From NCBI GenBank assembly GCA_934101625.1, contig CAKORV010000041.1, forward strand, positions 1-7,004: a DNA stretch of 7,004 nucleotides, read 5' to 3'. Shown here piece after piece: positions 1 to 3,360 of this stretch. The DNA comes from an uncultured Bacilli bacterium. GTDB taxonomy: Bacteria; Bacillota_I; Bacilli_A; RF39; UBA660. A model generated the notes under the pieces. That model did not search any database. It had not been told where the DNA came from and saw only the letters and a list, made by a program, of their open reading frames with translations. Both the position numbers and the translations under genes were made by a program. Numbering within the stretch: position 1 is the stretch's first letter; each line of letters opens with the position of its first letter.

Positions 1-28
1 GACTTGTGCCTATATATTTAATTTCACG

Positions 29-118
29 AAAAAACTATGAGAGATAATTAATAAATTACCCCCCCCATAACAAACAATTGTTGTTACAGTTTGAGTTTTC
101 CAATATTCTCATAGTTTT
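29..118 (-). terminator. Long-loop hairpin with U-run, attenuator or terminator
   Basis: On the minus strand AAAACTATGAGA (118-107) pairs perfectly over 12 bp with TCTCATAGTTTT (42-31), and the T-run continues to position 29 (TTTTTT in all). The loop of 64 nt holds a second small hairpin, TAACAACAA/TTGTTTGTTA-like with one bulge (86-68), and a G8 run (66-59). The 5' arm contains the start codon of the 18-codon ORF. It may terminate cvpA-trxA transcription, or act as a translation-sensitive attenuator. The loop is long for a plain terminator. Confidence 0.5.
56..112 (-). CDS. 18-codon small ORF, possible leader peptide
   Basis: The minus strand encodes MRILENSNCNNNCLLWGG followed by TAA. Support for translation: a promoter (TTGATT-N17-TAAAAT with TG) lies just upstream and an AAGGAG Shine-Dalgarno sits at 130-125. 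The 12-nt gap to the ATG is longer than ideal. The peptide has five Asn and two Cys in 18 residues (NCNNNC) and ends in Trp-Gly-Gly encoded by a run of eight G (66-59). It is not hydrophobic, so a type I toxin is unlikely, and I recognise no RiPP or pheromone family. Its start codon lies in one arm of a perfect 12-bp inverted repeat whose other arm is followed by U's, so translation and the hairpin must compete. I infer a regulatory leader peptide for a gene beyond the left edge. A chance ORF in a terminator is the main alternative. Confidence 0.45.
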   Translation of the reverse strand: MRILENSNCNNNCLLWGG

Positions 119-145
119 GTCTTACTCCTTTTACTTTATGTTTTA

Positions 146-174
146 ATTTTATCAAAACATTCAATTTAAATCAA
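146..174 (-). promoter_or_regulatory. Promoter for the small leader ORF
   Basis: TTGATT (174-169), a 17-bp spacer and TAAAAT (151-146) preceded by TGA (154-152) form an extended -10 sigma-A-type promoter. The -35 box overlaps the last codon and stop of trxA. The predicted start near 139 leaves a leader of about 27 nt that includes the AAGGAG at 130-125. Confidence 0.6.
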
Positions 175-474
175 TGACTTTACTTCAGTTATTTTTTCTT
201 CTAGCATTTCTTTGTCAATAAATCCTACACTACTAGATACTTCTTTACCATCTTTAAAAAACTTCAAATGCGGTATACTCATTATTCTAAATCTATTAGC
301 AAGTTCATTATATTCATCCACATTAACTTTAACTATTTTTATTTCAGGATCATTTATTTCTTCAATAACAGATCCTAACATTTTACATGGTCCACACCAG
401 TCTGCATAAAAGTCAACTAATGTTATACCATCTTTAACTAATTCATCAAAATTTTCCCCATTATAATAAGTCAT
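166..474 (-). CDS. trxA: Thioredoxin
   Basis: This is a 102-residue single-domain thioredoxin, the usual length for the family (about 100-110). It reduces disulfides in cytosolic proteins and is itself reduced by thioredoxin reductase (family knowledge). The active site WCGPCK is at residues 26-31, with catalytic Cys27 and Cys30. Asp21 in LVDFYADW matches the buried Asp of the family, and the cis-proline is Pro68 in SIPH, where most thioredoxins have IPT. The fold continues with FFKDGKEV and a C-terminal helix. The gene is second in an operon: its ATG (474-472) shares one base with the TAA of cvpA (476-474). The ribosome site is GGGGG just upstream, inside the last Gly-Gly-Asn codons of cvpA, so translation is probably coupled. 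No promoter is apparent immediately before it. A promoter for a further unit overlaps its stop codon. Confidence 0.95.
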   Translation of the reverse strand: MTYYNGENFDELVKDGITLVDFYADWCGPCKMLGSVIEEINDPEIKIVKVNVDEYNELANRFRIMSIPHLKFFKDGKEVSSSVGFIDKEMLEEKITEVKSLI

Positions 475-1082
475 TAATTACCCCCTAATAATTTGTTTTT
501 ATTTTCTTCAGTAAGTATCTTATTGTTAACCATATCATTTAAACTTTCACTTACATCTTTTTTATTATATACATCTTTTATCATATTCCAAGTAGATTTA
601 GCTACATTACCTACTACTGGTGTTTTTTCAAGTACTGCATTATATAACTTTGAATTATTTAAATAACTAATGTTAAATATACTTAATACAAATACTATAA
701 TAAATAAGAATATATAAGCCTTAAAGAATCCTAATACTGCTCCAATTACTCTAGAAACAAAACCAAGTACTATAGTAGCATCAAATACTTTTTCAACTAC
801 ATTTGTAACCTTTATTAATACTTCATATATAAGTCCAAATACTATTAATAATAATATAAATGCTATTATTGTGTATATTAGAACTGATATTGCTGCATTA
901 CCTCCTATTACAGGTAATTTAGATATTAAAAAGTTAGCTAATTGTCCTTTTAATTCCCAAGATAATATAAACACTAATAAACTACCAAAGAAACTTACTA
1001 AAGTACCTAATGCACCCTTTCTAACTCCATCTAATATTCCTATCATAAGTATTACAATTATAATTGCATCTACTAATCCCAT
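474..1082 (-). CDS. cvpA: CvpA family inner-membrane protein
   Basis: This 202-residue protein fits the CvpA (colicin V production) family: an N-terminal start of the form GLVDAIIIVILMIG, then Gly-rich hydrophobic segments and a polar C-terminal tail. Likely membrane segments are at about residues 2-18, 24-42, 63-87 and 112-137. The tail from about 145 (PVVGNVAKSTW and a charged end) is probably a soluble helical part. The molecular role of the family is not settled; it is linked to envelope function and toxin export. In Bacillus the relative yshB sits between zapA and polX near rnhC and mutS2. Here it lies divergent to rnhC and directly before trxA. The start is well supported by an AGGAGG site 7-8 nt before the ATG. 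Family assignment is firm, function is not. Confidence 0.85.
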   Translation of the reverse strand: MGLVDAIIIVILMIGILDGVRKGALGTLVSFFGSLLVFILSWELKGQLANFLISKLPVIGGNAAISVLIYTIIAFILLLIVFGLIYEVLIKVTNVVEKVFDATIVLGFVSRVIGAVLGFFKAYIFLFIIVFVLSIFNISYLNNSKLYNAVLEKTPVVGNVAKSTWNMIKDVYNKKDVSESLNDMVNNKILTEENKNKLLGGN

Positions 1083-1145
1083 AAACTTTCCTCCTTTTAA
1101 TAATATGCTCTAAATAAAATATTTTTATTTATTACTTTCACTTAT

Positions 1146-1174
1146 AGTTTACCACAAGTGATTATTTTCTTCAA
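1146..1174 (-). promoter_or_regulatory. Probable promoter of cvpA-trxA
   Basis: TTGAAG (1174-1169), a 17-bp spacer and TAAACT (1151-1146) with TGG before it (1154-1152) match the extended -10 pattern seen elsewhere in the window. Each box matches consensus at four of six positions. The predicted start near 1139 gives a leader of about 57 nt ending in AGGAGG. Confidence 0.45.
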
Positions 1175-1176
1175 TA

Positions 1177-1385
1177 TTAATATTTATCTGTATTTAATAA
1201 CCAATCAACTACATTTATTTTTCTTATACCATTGTAATCAGTTTCTAAATCCATATCAAAAGTAATTAAATATTTTGGTTAATGATCTTTTGTTTTTTCC
1301 AAAGATTTTAATTCTCTTTCTAAAACTTTAGGTTCTCTAACTGATAATGTAAAATATAATCATATAATTTTTAATCTGCTTAAAG
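1177..1385 (-). pseudogene. Remnant of AAA ATPase, DUF4143-type C-terminus
   Basis: Reading the minus strand from 1359 gives LYFTLSVREPKVLERELKS, then LEKTKDH, a TAA stop (1281-1279), and PKYLITFDMD...DYNGIRKINVVDWLLN ending at TAA (1179-1177). This resembles the C-terminal end of the predicted ATP-binding proteins with AAA_14 and DUF4143 domains, whose tails typically read like REF..L..IKDNYPKYVLTMD...GI..INIIDWLL (from memory of the family). Just upstream, in another frame, AD-stop-KLY (1379-1362) fits the preceding family stretch, so I infer at least one frameshift and two stops. The rest of the gene is missing: rnhC and its promoter lie where it should be. It is a dead fragment, filling most of the gap between cvpA and rnhC. 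The remaining gap sequence shows only promoters. Confidence 0.7.
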
Positions 1386-1397
1386 AAATAAAATAAA

Positions 1398-1426
1398 TGG
1401 AAAAATATATACTTTTATGATAAAAT
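1398..1426 (+). promoter_or_regulatory. Probable promoter of rnhC
   Basis: TAAAAT (1421-1426) is preceded by TGA (1418-1420), an extended -10. TGGAAA (1398-1403) lies 17 bp upstream as a weak -35. The predicted start near 1433 would leave a leader of only about 11 nt, beginning at the ribosome site itself. A second possible -10, TATACT at 1408-1413, has no good -35 but would give a longer leader. Confidence 0.45.
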
Positions 1427-1443
1427 CTTTTTAGGTGACGAAA

Positions 1444-2361
1444 ATGACTATAGTTTTTAAAGTAAGTGACAATATTAAAGAAAAGATGATTGAGTATTAT
1501 CAAGATAAAAGAAAAGAAAAGACTCCACCTTATGCAATATTTCAAGCTGTTGAAGCAGATACAGTTATTACTTTATATGAAAGTGGTAAAGTTATGTTTC
1601 AAGGAATAAGTGCTGATGTTGATGCTAATATGTGGAGAGATTTAGAAAAACATTTAAATAATGTTGATGTTGATACAAGAAGTACTGAAGAAAAAAAGAA
1701 AGATAGTATTGATAAATCAATTTATTATTATAGCGCTATTGGAAGTGATGAAGTTGGAACTGGAGATTATTTTTTTCCAATAGTAGTTACTGCTTGTTTT
1801 ATGGATAAAGAAAATATTAAGTTTTTAGAAAGTTTAGGAGTACATGATTCTAAGAAATTAACTGATGAAAAGATTAAAAGATGTGCTCCACTAATCATTA
1901 AAAAAATTCCTTACGAATCATTAGTTTTAAGTAATAAAGAATATAATGAATATCATGAAAAGGGATACAATATGAATAAGATTAAAGCTATTATGCATAA
2001 TAAAGTTTTATTTAAAATGAAAAATAAAGGTTTTAATTATGAAAAGATAATAGTTGATCAATTTGCTTTACCGGGTGTTTATTATAATTATTTAAGAGAA
2101 GCCACTAATAAAGTAACTGGAATTACATTTACTACAAAGGCTGAAGATAAGAATTTAAGTGTTGCTTGTGCTTCAATTATTAGTAGATATGTTTTCTTAA
2201 GTGAAAAGAAAAAACTTGAGGAAAAATTAGGAATGTCTATTCCACTAGGTGCTGGTGTAAAAGTTGATGAAGTTGGTAAAGAAATTGTTAAAAAGTTTGG
2301 TAATAATATTTTAAATGATATTTCTAAAATAAGTTTTAAAAACACTGATAGAATCCTATAA
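1444..2361 (+). CDS. rnhC: Ribonuclease HIII
   Basis: This 305-residue protein is RNase HIII, which cleaves the RNA strand of RNA-DNA hybrids (R-loops, primer remnants) in the cytosol using Mg2+. Residues 1 to about 75 form the N-terminal substrate-binding domain (DUF3378-like, TBP-like) typical of HIII and absent from HII. The catalytic domain starts at GSDEVGTGD. Counted from the ATG at 1444, likely catalytic residues are Asp102 and Glu103, Asp205 in IIVDQF, and Glu234 in TKAED, matching the DEDE set of HIII. HDSKKLTD and ASIISRYVFL are further family motifs. I prefer ATG 1444 over GTG 1435: AGGTGA (1433-1438) matches the 16S tail and is well spaced for 1444, whereas GTG 1435 would sit inside it. 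The length is close to Bacillus RnhC (about 313). Its transcript probably ends in the first downstream hairpin. Confidence 0.94.
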   Translation: MTIVFKVSDNIKEKMIEYYQDKRKEKTPPYAIFQAVEADTVITLYESGKVMFQGISADVDANMWRDLEKHLNNVDVDTRSTEEKKKDSIDKSIYYYSAIGSDEVGTGDYFFPIVVTACFMDKENIKFLESLGVHDSKKLTDEKIKRCAPLIIKKIPYESLVLSNKEYNEYHEKGYNMNKIKAIMHNKVLFKMKNKGFNYEKIIVDQFALPGVYYNYLREATNKVTGITFTTKAEDKNLSVACASIISRYVFLSEKKKLEEKLGMSIPLGAGVKVDEVGKEIVKKFGNNILNDISKISFKNTDRIL

Positions 2362-2366
2362 AATTA

Positions 2367-2395
2367 TTTACAAATGAATTATACTATGGTATTAT
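2367..2395 (+). promoter_or_regulatory. Promoter of small RNA copy 1
   Basis: TTTACA (2367-2372), a 17-bp spacer and TATTAT (2390-2395) with TGG (2387-2389) give 5/6 matches in both boxes plus an extended -10. The predicted start at about 2400-2402 coincides with the base of the hairpin. Confidence 0.7.
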
Positions 2396-2399
2396 TGGT

Positions 2400-2480
2400 A
2401 CATAAATTAATTAACGCACGCAAATTTACGCCGATATTTATTTATCCAGCGTTGGCGCGGGGTTAATTAATTTTTTATGT
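2400..2480 (+). ncRNA. Candidate small structured RNA, copy 1
   Basis: The predicted transcript folds end to end. ACATAAA plus TTAATTAAC (2400-2415) pairs with GTTAATTAA plus TTTATGT (2462-2480), with a three-T bulge. CGC (2419-2421) can pair with a downstream GCG, and ACGC (2428-2431) pairs with GCGT (2449-2452) around a loop GATATTTATTTATCC. The T6 run (2471-2476) after the AT stem gives a possible intrinsic terminator, so the RNA would be about 75-80 nt. This copy also follows rnhC directly and may end its transcript. The core differs from copies 2 and 3, but the pairing is kept. No known RNA family is recognised. Confidence 0.6.
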
Positions 2481-2490
2481 TTAAAAACTC

Positions 2491-2519
2491 TTTACAGACT
2501 AATGAAGTTATGGTATCAT
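2491..2519 (+). promoter_or_regulatory. Promoter of small RNA copy 2
   Basis: TTTACA (2491-2496), a 17-bp spacer and TATCAT (2514-2519) with TGG (2511-2513). The predicted start at about 2524-2526 again falls on the hairpin base. The spacer sequence has drifted from copy 1, but boxes, spacing and TGn are kept. Confidence 0.7.
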
Positions 2520-2523
2520 TAGT

Positions 2524-2606
2524 ACATAAATTAATTAACGCACGCACAACTTGCCCCGATATTTATTATCTAGGGTTCAGACGCGGGGTTAATTAATTTT
2601 TTATGT
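2524..2606 (+). ncRNA. Candidate small structured RNA, copy 2
   Basis: It has the same closing stem as copy 1 (ACATAAATTAATTAAC with GTTAATTAATTTTTTATGT). The inner hairpin here is GCCC...GGGT instead of ACGC...GCGT, around the loop CGATATTTATTATCTA. CGC/GCG forms a middle pairing, and a single-stranded ACAACTT lies on the 5' side. As an alternative fold, CCCCG can pair with CGCGGGG next to the closing stem. A T6 run (2597-2602) follows the stem. Expected RNA size is about 80 nt. Role unknown. Confidence 0.62.
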
Positions 2607-2616
2607 TTAAAATTTA

Positions 2617-2645
2617 TTTACAGACCAATTAAATTATGATATTAT
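2617..2645 (+). promoter_or_regulatory. Promoter of small RNA copy 3
   Basis: TTTACA (2617-2622), a 17-bp spacer and TATTAT (2640-2645) with TGA (2637-2639). It is the third promoter with identical spacing; the predicted start is at about 2650-2652. Confidence 0.7.
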
Positions 2646-2649
2646 TAGT

Positions 2650-2734
2650 ACATAAATTAATTAACGCACGCACAACTTGCCCCGATATTTATTATCCAGG
2701 GTTCAGACGCGGGGTTAGTTAATTTTTTTTATGT
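2650..2734 (+). ncRNA. Candidate small structured RNA, copy 3
   Basis: The core is almost identical to copy 2; the visible difference is CCAGGG for CTAGGG. In the 3' arm of the closing stem GTTAATTAA has become GTTAGTTAA, which still pairs as a G-U wobble, and the T-run is eight long (2723-2730). The 3' end (2715-2734) is antisense to the last codons of the convergent 187-codon gene, so the RNA and that mRNA share a complementary tail. Confidence 0.62.
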
Positions 2735-3278
2735 TTAAAATATCGTATAAATATTTTTTAGTATCTTCACTATTTCTAATTAAAACAGTTGCTTCATATA
2801 TATTTTCAATATTTTTATTAATTATACTAAATGTAATTTTATACTTATAAAATCCAAACTTAGCATCTTTAATATGCTTTTTCTTTTTATAATTAACAAA
2901 TTTTCTATCACTTGAATTATTAATAATTTCTCTTAAATATTTACTTAGTATACTTTTAATTATTTTATTGTCTAGATTAAGTTTTCTTGTATATTTAGAA
3001 AAAGTGTATTCTTTACTTGTTTTCTTATCAATAATTATATTATTATTCGTTTCTTCAATTTTATAAGTTAAACCTTTTTGTTTTTTAATATTTTTTATAG
3101 TTTCTTTATTAATAGTTTTAAAATCAAGTTTATTTAAGTATTCATTAGTTATTTGTAATCTATTAAAACTACCATCATTATTATATTTAACTTCACATTC
3201 TTTTAATGATGTTATTTTATTATTAATTAAATATTCATAATCTAAACATTCAATGTTTAATATTTTCAACACACACAT
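2715..3278 (-). CDS. Orphan protein of unknown function, 187 residues
   Basis: I do not recognise this protein. It is rich in Lys, Asn and Ile, has no Trp, no clear signal peptide and no membrane segment, so it is probably a soluble cytosolic basic protein. It is a plausible real gene: an AAAGGA site lies 7-8 nt before the ATG, and a promoter is present upstream (TTGTTT-N17-TAAAAT with TGT). The central part (about 85-150) holds a Lys/Tyr/Asn-rich stretch with YKKKKHIKDAKFGFYKYK; the C-terminal part (YEATVLIRNSEDTKKYLYDIL) looks like a strand-helix end. The last eight residues (ILNIKKIN) and the stop are encoded within the third repeat unit, so the natural C-terminus may have been replaced when the repeat arrived. 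It is transcribed toward the small-RNA array. Function cannot be assigned. Confidence 0.7.
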   Translation of the reverse strand: MCVLKILNIECLDYEYLINNKITSLKECEVKYNNDGSFNRLQITNEYLNKLDFKTINKETIKNIKKQKGLTYKIEETNNNIIIDKKTSKEYTFSKYTRKLNLDNKIIKSILSKYLREIINNSSDRKFVNYKKKKHIKDAKFGFYKYKITFSIINKNIENIYEATVLIRNSEDTKKYLYDILNIKKIN

Positions 3279-3303
3279 AGTTAAATCCTTTCTTTGATTT
3301 ACT

Positions 3304-3332
3304 ATTTTAACAAATTGTTAATTATAAAACAA
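3304..3332 (-). promoter_or_regulatory. Promoter of the 187-residue orphan gene
   Basis: TTGTTT (3332-3327), a 17-bp spacer and TAAAAT (3309-3304) preceded by TGT (3312-3310). The predicted start near 3297 gives a leader of about 20 nt including AAAGGA. Confidence 0.55.
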
Positions 3333-3334
3333 TT

Positions 3335-3360
3335 AAAAAGATGTGATACTTCACACCTTT
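3335..3360 (-). terminator. Intrinsic terminator of mutS
   Basis: On the minus strand AAAGGTGTGA, loop AGTA, TCACATCTTTTT forms a stem of 8 or more bp with one G-U pair, followed by U5. It overlaps the mutS stop codon by two bases and separates mutS from the orphan gene. Confidence 0.8.

Larger units (their letters stand above)
2362..2741 (+). repeat. Three tandem ~125-bp repeat units
   Basis: Three direct repeats fill the space between rnhC and the convergent orphan gene, with periods of 124 and 126 bp (TTTACA at 2367, 2491 and 2617). Each unit has an AT-rich promoter segment, then ACATAAATTAATTAACGCAC, a G+C-rich core, and GGGGTTA(A/G)TTAA followed by 6, 6 or 8 T, then ATGTTTAAAA. Units 2 and 3 are almost identical in the core; unit 1 diverges there. 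No ORF runs through them. The unit is far longer than a CRISPR repeat, and there are no spacers. The last 27 bp overlap the 3' end of the gene on the other strand. Confidence 0.93.

Noticed and set aside
31..118. Single type II CRISPR repeat or tracrRNA-like sequence
   Set aside because: Some GTTTGAG-like strings are present, but there is only one 12-bp inverted repeat, no second copy and no cas gene in the window.
1360..1362. TGA read as Trp (genetic code 4) in the ATPase remnant
   Set aside because: Intact genes use TGG for Trp, and the remnant also has TAA stops and a frameshift, so decay explains it.
1435..1443. GTG start of rnhC at 1435
   Set aside because: The GTG is part of AGGTGA, the likely ribosome site for the ATG at 1444, and it has no Shine-Dalgarno of its own.
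1360..1545. Open frame on the minus strand opposite the start of rnhC
   Set aside because: It lies mostly antisense to rnhC, with low-complexity Phe/Ile/Tyr content and no ribosome site. Only its very end may touch the ATPase remnant.
2400..2734. tRNA-like genes, because of GGGTTCAGA in the cores
   Set aside because: There is no acceptor stem, anticodon arm or CCA-type end, and copy 1 lacks the T-loop-like stretch.
2362..2741. CRISPR array or integron attC sites
   Set aside because: The period of ~125 bp has no unique spacers between constant short repeats. The arms ending in AAC and starting with GTT do not match the attC core patterns, and no cassette ORFs lie between units.
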